Positions 45,874 through 57,291 are shown, counted from the first letter of the stretch. The stretch is DNA of 64,000 nt from Emydura subglobosa (GCA_007922225.1 ML679995.1:7444689-7508688), one strand, 5' to 3'. A program made the numbers and translations. Notes: generated by a model from the sequence alone, not told the origin.

Positions 45874-46961
45874 GGTTACTAACAAATCCCTCAATATTGC
45901 CAGGTTGAGGCATCCCCTGTTAATCTCCTTAATAAATACCGGCTGCTCAAGTACTTCTGACTAACAAGGTTTGGCTTGGAAGATAAAGGGTTTTGAAGAT
46001 TATGCCTCTTTGATAATACTGATTGATCCCTTGTTGCTACTAGAGCTCATTGTATAGTACAGGTTTCAGTATATGAAAGGTTTAATGAACTGAATCCTAC
46101 AGTTTTGATTCACAAAAATACCTAGCCAATGAAGAGGTAGGGGCTGACGGATTGGCTATTAGCTGAATGGGTCAGAAGATGTGGATTCTAGATGCAGCTC
46201 TATCACTTTGGGGTGCTTACTAAACTAAGTCAACATGTTTGGGTGTCATAATTCTTTCCAAACATTTTTTTAAAAAATTGTAATCAGGTCTATTAACAAA
46301 TACAGTGCGTGCCCCATTCTCAAAGGTGCTGATCTGGCATGGTAAATGGTTCCACTGCTTTTTTAATTCAGAATCACATTTATGCAGCCATATTGCTCAG
46401 ATTCTCAATGAAAAAGGTCTTGTAGGGATCTTTTCCATATTTTTTTGCAGAATGACACTGTGCTTACTCTGTGCTGCTGATTCTGCTGTATGCTTTTGTT
46501 TTCCTGAGCCATTTTTAGTCATTCCCAAACGGAAAGTCTGCAAAGAACAGAAGGGGGAATGAGACACGGTCTCAGTTGCTCTAGATAGAAAATGTTCCAG
46601 TGAGCTTTTTCACACTTTGTAGAATTTCAATTTTCCCTTTAAAATGAGAATTAAACAATGTTGCCAAAAACATATGCTTGTGTGTCAAACATTTCACTTA
46701 TTTGGGAGTCTAGAGACAGCTGGAGAGCTCTCACTGCCAGAGTAACTTCAGCAATTGACTCTCTTGTTTTTAATTGGAATCATGTTTGTTCCAGGAATAG
46801 GTGCGGCTAACGGGTATGTGGCAGCGTTAATTTCCCCAGCCATTCAATGCACACACTTCCTAAGTGACCATTCTTAAATAGCTGGAGGAAAGTAACCAAA
46901 AGTAGTTGCCAAGTCGGGCCTGTATCCATGGTCTATAAAAGCTGCCATTGTATGGACTTTT
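45874..46961. other. no gene seen
   Basis: No recognised exon or repeat. 'ggtctataaaagctgcc' at about 46930 is a TATA-like word 30 bases before the 5S-like sequence, probably coincidental. Confidence 0.4.
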
Positions 46962-47060
46962 TAATGCTAAGAAGGGGTGTGCTTGGTCAGACTTTGGATG
47001 AGAGACCATCAAGAAATACTGCATGAAGTGCTGTGGTTGAGTCTGGCGGCACCCTTCCCC
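46962..47060 (+). repeat. 5S rRNA-derived SINE head
   Basis: 'aatgctaagaaggg' followed by 'tgcttggtcagactttggat' and 'gagagaccatcaagaaatac' runs colinear with the 3' half of vertebrate 5S rRNA, covering its internal pol III promoter region. The C-box zone 'ggatgagagacc' is best kept. It continues into 'gtgctgtggttgagtctgg' and 'cggcacccttccccataag', which is not 5S and matches the body of ancient 5S-headed SINEs (SINE3/AmnSINE type). The first half of 5S is missing, so it is not a functional rRNA gene. Confidence 0.75.
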
Positions 47061-47482
47061 ATAAGTCTAGATGATCTGATAGAGCTTCACACCAGAAGGG
47101 ACTACGTATCTATGAAGTCAGCATTAGACCAGGGGGTTGCTGTGCCTATTTACCTTCTCTTTTTGTGTGAGATTTGACACCGAGGCCCTTACCACTTGTA
47201 GTCCTCTAAAACCTCTCTGCAAGTCTCCAACACATACGGGCATTAACCTGGTGCTCTGCCCAAATCCCAGTTAAAGCTGTTACTAGATCCTAATAAAATA
47301 ATTATTAATAAATATTTGTTTGAACCTCCCCACACACACAAATTGGCTTTGATAACATTCACACCTCCTGTTTCTTTGGTTGTAACCTCAATCCCTCTGG
47401 ATCATTGTGGCTGATGTCCTGCAACGTGTTACTTTTCACTCTGTTTTAAAGCAGTTGAAGTTTGGGCTGAAACTCACCTTAA
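47061..47482. other. no gene seen; possible CR1 tail at 47085-47125
   Basis: 'cacaccagaagggactac' with 'gtatctatgaagtcagc' may be a tiny minus-strand CR1 remnant. Nothing else. Confidence 0.35.
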
Positions 47483-47660
47483 GAACTTAGGAAACACTGT
47501 GTCAGATCCATCTAGTCTAGGATCCTGTCATCAACAGAGGCCAGCTGCTTCAGAGGAAGGAGCAAGTGACCATGAAATGATGGGATAACCTGCTCCCAGG
47601 GAAAGTTTCCACTTTATCCCCAATAGTTTGAGGTTAGCTAAGCCCTGAAGGATGAAGAAC
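47483..47660 (-). mobile_element. CR1 LINE 3'-end fragment
   Basis: 'gtgtcagatccatctagtct', 'aggatcctgtcatcaacaga', 'ccagctgcttcagagg' and later 'gaggttagctaagccctgaa' follow the complement of the same CR1 subfamily end as 30053-30180. Confidence 0.75.
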
Positions 47661-48542
47661 TTGCTTCTCATTACTGCCAACATGCTGAGTGACTCTCCTT
47701 TTCCTATGGAACCTCTGCACTAGGGTCTGTGTGGGGCAACTAATAGGGACCTGTTGCCATAGCAGGGGGAGATGTCCATGCAAAACTGGCCATGCAGGTA
47801 AGGTTTGCCATAATGACTTGCACGGAATGATGTTACCTTGGCTTTCCTGGCAAACATCTATAAGTAGAACCCCAGCACATTGCTTATTATTCAGCTGTTT
47901 CCTCTTAGGTGATGGACCACAACAGAAGCATCCTGTAGAAGTACATGTTGATTGACTTCCTGTCACTGTGTTTCTTTGCTACACTAGCCTCTGTGCACAG
48001 CTTCCCGTGTATCATGCTTGCTTTGTGTTGTTTCTGCTATATGCATTTGTTTTCATGCATCCTTTCGGATGCATTCTAGCACCTGTATGCTTGTGTTCAT
48101 TGTGTTCTAAGGGTTGATTGAGCCTGGGGAGTTTATTGTTATTTGTTTATTCAATCCCCAAAGTGTGATGAGATCTTTTCACATGAATAAAAGACACAGC
48201 TGAGAACCCAAAGAGTTTGCAATCTAAACCGCTGTAAGACATATCAAGGGAAGAGGAAAAAGAAAATCCAGAGGAGTGAGCAGGGGGAAATGGAGGGCAA
48301 AGATTGCAAACACAGACTCATAAGTTGGTTCTGTACACACAATAGGGTTTTAGTTCTATTTTGAATTGCATGCTTCTGATACCACCTATGAGCCCATCAC
48401 TACTCTTTGCTGACCTGAGCACAACCAGATGTATGGACAGTTCAATTGCCTTTTCATAGACCACAATGACTGTGCTGACAAATTCTCTGTTTGTTTCTTC
48501 TTTAGTTTCCAGAATCCTTCTTGACTAATCTTGCTCACCATT
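47661..48542. other. no gene seen
   Basis: No recognised feature. Confidence 0.45.
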
Positions 48543-48842
48543 AGAGCTGGTTGGGAAATGTTTTTCCCATCCTGTGAATTTTTTTTTTCCATTTTCATTC
48601 CCCCGCCCCCATTCTGAATCAGGTTAAAAAGTCAAAAACTGCAAAATATTTCACAAATTGAAAATCTGGGGGGCAAAAGAGGTTCAGGTCGATCAAAATG
48701 TTTCATTCATTCATTATTCTTCTTTTAATTATAATTTGTTTAATTTGAAAATGAAAAGACGTTTTGAACTGGCAATCAGAAATTTTAGTTGAAAAATGTT
48801 GAAATGGGATATTTCAACCATTTCTAAACTTTTTTCCAGTCA
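48543..48842. repeat. AT-rich MITE-like element starting 'agagctggtt'
   Basis: It starts 'agagctggttgggaaatg' and ends near 'aacttttttccagtcaag'. The interior has inverted words ('caaaatgtttcat' against 'gttgaaatgggat'). The start is the complement of the 'accagctct' end at 2626 and 45873. Confidence 0.5.
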
Positions 48843-48979
48843 AGAAATTAATCCAAACTGATTATTTCCCACCAAAAAAAAAAAAATTGGTTTGGATAAA
48901 TTAGCTCCATCAGAGCTGGTGTGGATATATCTCCTTGAGCTGGGAATTACAACTTCTAGCTTGAAGTGGAGATGCACCC

Positions 48980-49521
48980 TAAGGCTAGGTATATACTGCA
49001 ATGAAGTCCAGCATGTGAACTCAGGCTCAAGCCTAACCCCCTTTCCATTTACACACAAATTGCATTACCCCAGGACCCCATGGGGATGGAGGGTCCAAGC
49101 CTGAGTCAAGCCGGGAGGCAGGTTTCAAGCCCTATTGCTTTACACTGTAGACACAGCTCCACTGGACTTGTGTTCTGGGAATTTGCCAAAAGTGTTCCTC
49201 AATCCCATTGGCCAACTTTCTTTGTCCTCTGGACAGTTAAGTTTGTTGGACATTCACGTTTTCCCAAACTGCTCTGTGTACAAAGGGCTCAAGTGCTCAC
49301 ACTTTGGAAGGGCGTAGAAAGTCTGGCATATGAGTTGTTGAAATCGGGCCCACATAATACAACGTAGACAGTGACGCCTCACGTTGGGATCCAGAGTTCA
49401 ACAATTTCTCATCCAGGCTTACAAATGAGTGTGGATGCTCTTGCCCTAGGTTAAGAAACCCAGAGTCTGCTAACTTGAGTTCTACTAACACTGGGCTAAC
49501 ATTGCAGTGTAAACATACTCA
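48980..49521. repeat. MITE or DNA-transposon derivative, family D
   Basis: The left end 'ctaggtatatactgcaatg' and the reverse complement of the right end ('gagtatgtttacactgcaat') share a 9-base exact core 'actgcaatg' plus scattered flanking matches. At 542 bases it is the longest element of this kind here. Inside are 'aactcaggctcaagcc' and 'gaacccagagtc'-like words but no transposase frame. Confidence 0.7.
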
Positions 49522-49989
49522 GAGTGAGTGAGTGATGCAGCCCTTGGTGGTCCCAGAGAGGAAAAGACACCTAATACTTGTAGCCACTATCAGAGTTCTC
49601 CTTTAGTTCAGGGTGGGTAGAGGCACAAATCTGGGAAGGAGAAGGATCATCAGGATTTTAACCCAGATTTCCATGCTTCTGTGCGAGATTCACCTCCATT
49701 TGCAACAGTGGCTGCTGCATGCTGCACTTGAACCATTTGAAAGTTTCCTCCCTCCAATGGTCGCTAGCTACCTCTGTGACAAGCTTTCCCTTTCTTCCTT
49801 GAGAAACCTCCAAGTGCAGCCACTCAGCCAAAGGCACACAGCGGAGACATGCCCGCTTGGTAACAGGCCCTCCAAGCAATCAGCAGGGCTACACCACAGA
49901 GTTTCGATCCACCTCGTTTTAATGAGCTGCTTGACTGGGACGTGATGCTCACCAGGGTGCAGCAGCTGCTTGGGACACGGCGCTATTGA
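49522..49989. other. no gene seen
   Basis: Long overlapping frames on both strands (49613-49945 plus, 49658-49879 minus) lack any known domain and contradict each other. Confidence 0.45.
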
Positions 49990-50110
49990 GAATTCACCAA
50001 AAGTTTATTCTTAGCTCTTCCTTTCCGCTCCGGCAACATGTTTAACAGCGTTTGCATTTTGTAATGCCTCCTTTAATCACCATGGCAACCACTAAAACTC
50101 AAGGTGTGTG
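49990..50110. other. possible conserved non-coding stretch with X-box-like word
   Basis: 'caccatggcaaccac' contains an RFX-like half site (GGCAACC, complement GGTTGCC). No repeat is recognised around it. Regulatory function is inference. Confidence 0.2.
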
Positions 50111-51016
50111 TAAGACTAGCACACTCGGAATGCTACTGGCAAAATGAAACCGGGTCTGCGCTGCTGCCAGTTGCTCTGGATTCAAAAGGCCCAAAGTATG
50201 CTAACAAGGCCTTTGACAATCACTTTGGGCATAAGATTTACCTGGTGTTATTCACTGGTCTAGGCAGGTTGGGAATCTAAACTGTCTACCTGGTTATTCA
50301 TTCAAACTGGGATACAGGAATTATTGCTTCTGGCTAAGTTACTCCTCCTGTTTAAGACCCACTAATCCAGATTTGTCAGGAATGGTACGTAGCTCATAAA
50401 ATTAGATCTGAAGCAAGTGCTCAAATACTCTGGTAGTGAGGGCTATATAAGTACCGCCAACAGACAGATCCACCATGATTTTGTCCTGAGACACAAGATT
50501 GCACCAAATGGCAGATCCAGGTGTCATTTCCCCTTGTGAAAGCTTTTTCTCCCATGCAAATTATTCACTTCAAGCACCATGGGGGCTGATTTCCCACTCA
50601 GTTATAGCAGCTTTGGTATAACTCTATGGGGTAACACCAATGTAAAACTGTTCTAATAGAACAGAAAAGCAGGTGCCGCTCTCCAATGGAATCTCTTATT
50701 GTGAAGTCATTTCTCTCCCCATCAGACAACTTCACTATGAATCAAATTCTGCAGCATCTAATACTGCCCTCATGGAGAAGTCTGATAGAATGTAATAGGG
50801 TTGAAACCTATAGGGTTCTATAGAAATTGCATTGGATTCTATAGAAATGTCTCTAAATATCCACATAACTGACTAGGGGATCCTATCCTTTCACACCATC
50901 CTACAGCTGTGAATGGATAATAATATCCCTGCATTTAGAATTATCCTGATCAGTTTAAAAATTCTTTTGAAAACTTACCACTCTCTCAAACTCTGGGAAT
51001 TTTCACTTGTATTGAA
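50111..51016. other. no gene seen
   Basis: At about 50590-50655 ('ggtataactctatggggt', 'aacaccaatgtaaaactg') lies a remnant of the palindromic 'gtaactcca' class. Otherwise nothing. Confidence 0.4.
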
Positions 51017-51135
51017 GGTTTGATTTCAGAGACCTCAAAGCACTTCACAAAATGGCACAAGATTATGATCTCCATTTTACAGGTGGATAAAAAGGGCACA
51101 AACAGGCCACGAACACACAGCAATTCCCTTGTCAC
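51017..51135 (-). repeat. MIR-like copy, antisense
   Basis: 'aaagcacttcacaaaatgg', 'gatctccattttacaggtgg' and 'cacgaacacacagcaat' follow the antisense MIR order. Confidence 0.7.
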
Positions 51136-51716
51136 TCTCTGTGTCTTGAAAAATAAATCCAGATTGTACTGCACTGAGATCACCATTTCATACAACCAGA
51201 CTGCAGCATTTGCCCACATTTGCCTTCCTTCCAGTTTGGAAAAAGACTAATCCTCCCAGTGACAGGGGACTCTGAGACATTTCCTGTTGTTTTCTGCACA
51301 TGACTTCAGTTCAACAATATATCCTAGGACCCGCAGAGGTTTGGACCAAATTAGGTCAGCCTCATCCTTTGCATGGGTTAGTCAGAGTTTTGTTTAATGT
51401 GCTTGTCTGTCCAAAATACTTATTCACAGCAAGTTCAGAACAAATGCGTTCCCACCTATACCCCAGTTTGTTCATTATTTCAGATGCCCACTAGAGCCTG
51501 TTTATAGTTTTTAGTGTTACTTTCAAACCAGCATCTCCAGCTGTTTTATAGTAGGCAGCTAGTAATCTGTCCCATTAGCTTTTGAATTGTGCAGATTTTT
51601 GCCTGCTTAAAGAGAGCAGCCAGTTATAAAGAAGCAATGGTCATGCTGTGTTTTGCTTTTTATTTTCGGTTGCATACTTAATGTTTGCAAGATTGAGAAA
51701 GCTGCAGGTAAAAAAT
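51136..51716. other. no gene seen
   Basis: No recognised feature. Confidence 0.45.
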
Positions 51717-51880
51717 CAGAGAGACAAGGTGGGTGAGGTGATATCTTTTATTAGACCAACTTCTGTTGGTGAGGGAGACCAGCTTTCAAGTCAGACAGAG
51801 CTGAAGAAGATAATACCTCACTCTCCTTGTCTCTCTAATATCCTGGGACTGACACGGCCTCAACTACGCTGCATACAACA
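51717..51880. repeat. fold-back copy of the turtle SINE
   Basis: Bases 51717-51809 are the plus-oriented SINE ('agagacaaggtgggtgaggt', 'aacttctgttggtgaggg', 'agctttcaagtcagacag'). Bases 51811-51880 are the head of the same SINE in minus orientation ('ctccttgtctctctaata', 'tcctgggactgacacgg'). The first 28 bases of one arm pair with the last part of the other, so the whole can form a hairpin with a loop of about 65 bases. The family is shared with 17471-17664. Confidence 0.8.
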
Positions 51881-52399
51881 GTGGTAAAAATTCAGACACT
51901 CATTGCTTCTAGCATCAGATATTCTAAGCCAGAGCTTCACCTGCTGTACATCAGTGTAGCTGCATTGGTTTCAATAGTTACTTCAATGTACATCAGATCG
52001 GGATCTAGGCCTTTCCTTTTCTGTTCTGATCATCCTTATGGAACATAAAGGAGTGCAAGGAAAGAAGATGTGCATGCTACAGAGCAGTATGAAGGGAGTA
52101 CAGTATGTACCCGGCTGTCCCATAGGAAAGTGCTCTGATCATCCTGTTTGGAGAGCTTCCTCAGGACCCAAGAACGATTGGAATGACTGCGGATGGGGAT
52201 TCACCCTCGGAATTCTTGATAGCAATGTTAGAAAGCCACAGATGCCGCAGCAGTGATAACAACTGCCTGGGAGGTAGGATTGAGAGACTGGGCTGCAAGC
52301 AAACAAGAAGTCTGTAACAATCTTGCTTTAATAAAATCTTCCAAGAATTCTCCCTCCGCCCCCCCCCCCTGGCCATTGATGCTTCTGCTGCTGCCTGCC
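51881..52399. other. no gene seen; C11 at 52359-52369
   Basis: A weak palindromic repeat ('tgctgtacatcagtgtagc', 'cttcaatgtacatcagatc') lies at 51935-52005. A run of eleven C follows. No exon. Confidence 0.4.
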
Positions 52400-52510
52400 T
52401 GCTTGGTCTTTAAGCAAGTCACCTCCCCTTTCAATCTCAATTTCTCCACCTGTAAAATGGGGGTACTAATACCTGCCTAGTTCATGGAAACATTGGGGGA
52501 AATTATTTCC
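52400..52510 (+). repeat. MIR copy, sense
   Basis: 'aagcaagtcacctcccctt', 'tcaatttctccacctgtaaa', 'atgggggtactaatacctgc' is a clear sense MIR core. Confidence 0.85.
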
Positions 52511-53149
52511 TATGCTAGAGCTACACTTGGCAGAGGATGGGTGAACATGGGAGATTGTCAGGGGACAAGTTTTGGCTCTACGATTCTTAGGGCTGACCTT
52601 GATGCTACTTGTTGCTTCTTCTGGGCAGCTCTAAGTTCTGCTCCTGACGTAGCGTCTCTAATGGACCATATGCCAGTGAAGGAGAGCTAAGTCATACGCT
52701 CTGATGGGCCCCCTGTGCTGGGAGAGAGTAGGGTCAGAGACTACAGCAGGAAGTTCCCCTACACCAGGGAATTCTCTGCTGGCAATTTGCATTTGGATTA
52801 TCGCACATTTACACTCCCCGGGTGGTGCAAAGGGTCCTGAAACCAGGCTTGAGACTCAAAACCGCTTGCAAGGCTTCAGTTAGTTATTGCCTGTGCAGTG
52901 CATTGGACATGCAAAGTGCATATCTAAATGCTAATTGTTCTTATTGAACTCTCATGCTTTCCAGTATAGCAATAACCTGTTCAAAGCCTAACTTACTAGT
53001 ATACATGCTGCAATTGTGTATCTTCCTCGAGGGATATTTATCTTCACAGCATGATTGCTAAGATAAATGTGAAAGTTTGAAATTCAGAAGTGCTTACTGC
53101 AGGGCATTACGACAAGACAACAAAAAAATAAATTTGACGGAAGAAAAGC
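52511..53149. other. no gene seen
   Basis: No recognised feature. Confidence 0.45.
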
Positions 53150-53345
53150 TTCTACACATAAATTATTTAGCCTTTTAATTGAAATATATTTCATAATAGA
53201 TTTCATAGCCAGCAGATTATTTTTTCAAGCCGTTTATTATTTTTTTTCCTGAAATAATAATAATTTCTAAAAGACACTCTTCGCTCCCTGTAGCTTTACA
53301 GAAATATAGACAAAATTCTTGAACAGCAGAGGGCTGCAATTTCAA
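53150..53345. other. AT-rich possible conserved non-coding stretch
   Basis: 'agccttttaattgaaatat', 'catagccagcagattatttt' and 'gaaataataataatttc' contain several homeobox cores. The 3' part carries a CTCF-like word. No repeat is recognised. Confidence 0.22.
53323..53336 (+). promoter_or_regulatory. CTCF-like motif
   Basis: 'ACAGCAGAGGGCTG' agrees with 12 of 14 positions of CCASYAGRKGGCRS. Occupancy is unproven. Confidence 0.25.
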
Positions 53346-53983
53346 CAATAATAGTCAACATAACAATTAGAACAGTTTGTTACAGGGCTGGGGAATGGAA
53401 CTATCTTCAAGGAATATGCCACATACAGTGCGGTTGAGTCACTAGCATTCTGAGCAGCTTCCCTTCATCTGAAGGGGAGCAATGCCACACAGCAACTGCT
53501 GCAGGAATAGCAGCCGCAAGAGGCATTGTCTTGAGCAGCAAGAAGCTAGGCTGAAATGATTCACTTTATATTGTATTTTTCCAGGAGCCCCACGGATGGT
53601 CTTTAAATTCACAGTGACTCCCTCCCTAATCCAAGAAAAGGCGTGGAGGCATTTTCTGATAGCGCGGTCCCATTTGCAACCTAGCCACACATCTCTGTTG
53701 ACACAAGTGACTCAAAAGGGTAGGATCACTGGTAGTGTTGAGAGGTGCAGAGAAGCTGGATCCACAGCATTTCTTTGAGAAACTTAATTGATGAGCATTT
53801 TGCATTTGAGTTTCCTGCACAAGGTCTTTCCAAAGGTGTTATTTAATCTAAGTTGTATTTGCTGTTTTAATGTATGTGGGTGAGTTTTATTGTTGTTTTT
53901 ATTCTCTGTGTAGTACACCTTAGCACATGGGCATATCTGTGCACAGGGGCCCTTTAGAAATAAGTTTTTATTTTAAGCACAGT
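53346..53983. other. no gene seen
   Basis: No recognised feature. Confidence 0.45.
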
Positions 53984-54083
53984 GGGCCAAATTCTGATTT
54001 GGGTTATATCAATGTAGGTCTGTAATAACTTCAGCAGGGGCATTTCAGATTTGCATTGATGTAACTGAGGGCAGAGTTTGGTT
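53984..54083. repeat. palindromic 'gggccaaattctg' type element
   Basis: The left arm 'gggccaaattctgatttgg' with 'atatcaatgtaggtctg' pairs with the right arm 'tgcattgatgtaactgagg' and 'gcagagtttggtt'. Same class as 62327-62395. Confidence 0.55.
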
Positions 54084-55049
54084 GGAAGACATGTGGTGTT
54101 CGGGAAGCATTCACTAAGATTTTGTCGTACTATCATTTCTACCTATCAGCTGGCTTGAATTGCAAGAGGATCTTTTATATTCGTTTTTCTTAGCCAAATA
54201 ATGGCTCCAGTATCACAGTGTTGCATGCTCAAACCAGGTCTCTTCCACCGACATCTCAACATTTAATGCAGCCCAAAATATACTTATTTTCCTCTGTATT
54301 CTCTTGGTTTAAGGAGATTGCACTATGCTATGTGTGTACTAAATATAATCAAGAGCCCAATGCCTTTAGGAAGTATTTTATAATTATTCATCTTATGTAA
54401 AGGATAAATTCTTCGGATAAGATCTTCAGCTAATATATATTGAGATAACCCCATGCAAATTTACACCAGTTGAGGATATGACCCTTTCTATACTGAGTTC
54501 CTTAGACTAGAAAATATGGGAGAGAATCTCATCTCAGTTGCATCACTACAAATCCAGGGTCCATGGGACCAGATTCTCAGTTTGTGGAAATTGGTGTGGC
54601 TCCATTATGGAACTATGTTGATTTATTCCAGCTGAGGATTTGGTCCATCGACTTCAATAGCCTTGCTCCAGATTCACATCCTGGCAAGTGACATCAGAAA
54701 TGTGCCCAATATTTCTTTCAATTGTGTGACATATTGTACCTTCTTAATAGTTCTTTACATTGCTATTCCTAGTCACACTCCTGCCTGAAACTATCATGAA
54801 AAGCCATAATGCTGATGAAAATCCCAGTAAAGAACTATAACAAATTAATGACAAAAGGTAAAAAAACCAGGGATTTAAAAAAAAACCCTAAAAGATCGGA
54901 ATCATTGAGAAAAGAAAGGGAATAAGGTCTAGAACAGGTTTGCTGATGATTTCTCAGAAGTCATAGATTTAATTCCCAGCACTTCTGATTTCATTAAGAA
55001 CTTCAGTCTTTTCCAATAGCAGCACAATTTCTGATCTCAACAAAAACAG
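54084..55049. other. no gene seen
   Basis: Remnants of the palindromic class at 54455-54480 ('aaatttacaccagttgagg') and 54565-54650. No exon. Confidence 0.4.
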
Positions 55050-55255
55050 ATGAGGATGATGGTGGAACCGGTCAACTCCAGAAGTAGCACTCTGTCTTCT
55101 AAATCAGGAGGTCACACCTTCAAGTCTGAACTGAAGAACTCAATCTGCCCCAAATCCCACAAACCTTCTTATACAGGAACTCGATTATACAAGTCCCAAA
55201 GTGACAGATTAAAAAAGCTCCCACCTGTTGAGAGTCTCATCTCTAGGCTTCCCAG
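55050..55255 (+). other. possible exon, product not recognised
   Basis: A 69-codon frame rich in Ser and Lys ('RSSTLSSKSGGHTFKSE', then 'SQSDRLKKLPPVESLISR') ends exactly at a consensus donor 'cttcccag|gtaaag' (GT at 55256). Possible acceptors are 'ctcaacaaaaacag' (ending 55049, weak tract) or 'ctctgtcttctaaatcag' (ending about 55109). The residue pattern looks more protein-like than other frames in the window, yet I recognise no family and the in-frame stop lies just upstream at about 55030. If read as an ORF instead, it stops at TAA inside the donor. Confidence 0.22.
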
Positions 55256-56039
55256 GTAAAGGCAGCACTAGCAAAACCTCACTAGAATAATGAAAGATAG
55301 CCACGACTTTTCTCAACTGCTACATATTAACTGGAGCTGGTGAAAAATATTTTACAGTTGGCTACAGAGGGATAGCGAGGGCATGGTAACGTCTGCTTTG
55401 CTTTTCTAGCAATTGCCACACCGCTATGTATTTCCTTTAGAAATCAGTACAAACTCCTGCTGCCCCCTGGCAGCAAAAGCTACTCTGCATCACTAACAGC
55501 ACAATTATTTGTGGATGAAATTAGGATGCTGCATCCTCATGTGTCTGCATTTCTGAGCACTATAGGTAGAAAGGTCTCCAAGTCACATTAAAATCCTGGT
55601 TTTAGCAACCAATCCTGCAGTCCACATAGACACAAAATGCCCATGGGCTTACTAAAATGACAAAGGCCCTGATTCTCTCTGGTGCTGAGGTCAACCCGGT
55701 ATGGGGTGCAGGCATGTGTCAGGAAGCAGGTTGCAGTTCCCTGATTCTCAAGGAACCCTAGCATATGTTAGAGGTGGCCAGAAGCTGCTCTAACTTACAC
55801 CAGCTGCCTATGGTTTCCCAGTGGAGAACTGATGAAGCGTTGGTGCTCTCCACCCAACCCCGGATATACTACCTCTTTCAGACTCATGCTAGCTGAGATC
55901 TCCCCCAGAACCAAAGAAATTCTCATCTGAGAAGTCAGGATCAGATTCCTATCAAAGTGGCCAGACCAGGTGGAAATAATCTGGCCCAATGCATTGACTT
56001 CAGTGGAAGTTTTGCCTATGTGGGACTGCAGGATAAATA
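55256..56039. other. no gene seen
   Basis: A segment at about 55690-55830 resembles 780-950 and may be a shared old repeat. Confidence 0.35.
55460..55473 (-). promoter_or_regulatory. CTCF-like motif
   Basis: The plus strand reads 'ctgccccctggcag'. Its complement matches about 12 of 14 positions of the CTCF core. It is also a short palindrome, so the match could be fortuitous. Confidence 0.25.
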
Positions 56040-56150
56040 TTAATTAATTCCAAAGCCAAAGGGGAGCATTATAATCATCTAGTCTGACCTTCTGTGTAAC
56101 AAAGAACAGAGAACTTCCCCCAAAATAATTCCTAGAGCAGATTTTTTAGA
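56040..56150 (-). mobile_element. CR1 LINE 3'-end fragment
   Basis: 'aaagccaaaggggagcatta', 'taatcatctagtctgacctt' and 'aacttcccccaaaataatt' match the complement of the CR1 end at 38728 and 18425. Confidence 0.75.
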
Positions 56151-56555
56151 AAAAATACATCCAATTGTCACTCCGATGGAGAATCCATAACATCCCTGAT
56201 TATTATCGAGGCACCCAGAGACTCCAGTGAGGATTTAGGCTCTCTTGCATGAAGTGCTGCTCAAACACAGATGGGGAAAGTGTTTCTCTCCTGAAGAGCT
56301 CACAATCAAAGAAAGCAAGAAGCATCCAAAGGCAGCAAAGTGGAAGACAATCAAATATACATAGCTTCTGCACACTTCCAAACATCGGATACATAGATCA
56401 TTTTGTTTTGTTGCTACATACATAAATATTGACTTTACCCAACTGCCTCACGGTTACCTTCCCCATTGGGTTGCCTGAATTATCCAGGTTATCAGAGTGG
56501 AAGCAGTTCAGTCCATCAGAGTCAGCTCAGGAATAGTTTCACCAGTGGATACACT

Positions 56556-56790
56556 CAGGCCTGGTCTACATTGACCTTCAAATTCAGTGGCAGTCGATGG
56601 GAGTTACACAAGCTACACAGAGTAGCTTGCGTAACTCCCGGCATCTTCACTGCGCCGCGCCACTGGAAGGGGCGGTTTTAATGCGTCGAATTCCGGATTG
56701 ATTGAGCAGGTCTTCACTGGCTGCTCAATTGATCCGGATAAATCGATCTGGCGGCGGCTGAGTTGCCGCCATCAGTGAAGACGCAACCTG
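56556..56790. repeat. MITE, family A (copy 2, inverted)
   Basis: It starts 'caggcctggtctacattgac' and ends 'agtgaagacgcaacctg'. The markers 'gtcgatgggagttacacaag', 'gtagcttgcgtaactccc', 'cttcactgcgccgcgcc' and 'atcgatctggcggcgg' match 15265-15554 read backwards. This copy is shorter but keeps CpG-rich termini. Confidence 0.8.
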
Positions 56791-57256
56791 AGTAAGCAGC
56801 TGCTTCTCCCCTGAGGACCAAAAAGAAACAAGAGGGAAGGGGCAGGTTTTGGAGCAGCTCCTTCCCCAGGGCTAGTTCAATGGCACTTAGGGGGCAAGCC
56901 TGTAGTCTCTGAACTGTGGGGAAGCTGAGATCAGATTCACATGTGGATCTGATGCTTGCAGCTCTGGACTATCTCTCGTCAAAACAATGCAAATTGCAAA
57001 CCCTTCACGTTCTTTATGATTTCCACTCCAAACTGTACCTTGGACCCTGGCTCATTCCAAGCAGATCTCCAAACTAGGCCCCACTTACAGAATGCTAACA
57101 CCCAAGCCTTAGCAAATGTTTCATTACGCAAAGCCACTGGAGTCATCTGGAACTGTTCTACAACACAGGTTCACCTGATTATCCTTTTTTTTCTGGGAAT
57201 ATCAGCAAGCAGAACATAAAGATTCATGTGGCAAAAGCATAGATAGCACTAGAGTT
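56791..57256. other. no gene seen
   Basis: No recognised feature. Confidence 0.45.

Positions 57257-57291
<35 letters not shown>
57257..57291 (+). repeat. (GATA)n microsatellite
   Basis: Nearly nine uninterrupted GATA units. It is a likely polymorphic marker. Confidence 0.97.

Noticed and set aside
46930..46962. 'gtctataaaagc' as a promoter for a gene
   Set aside because: An isolated TATA-like word without downstream exon; the next sequence is a SINE.
46964..47035. Functional 5S rRNA gene
   Set aside because: Only the 3' half is present, with many substitutions and a SINE body after it, so it is SINE-derived.
49613..49945. 110-codon plus-strand frame
   Set aside because: It overlaps a 73-codon frame on the opposite strand, shows no domain or splice context, and its residues look random.
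57257..57291. CRISPR-like or other array
   Set aside because: Simple GATA microsatellite without spacers, in a vertebrate genome.
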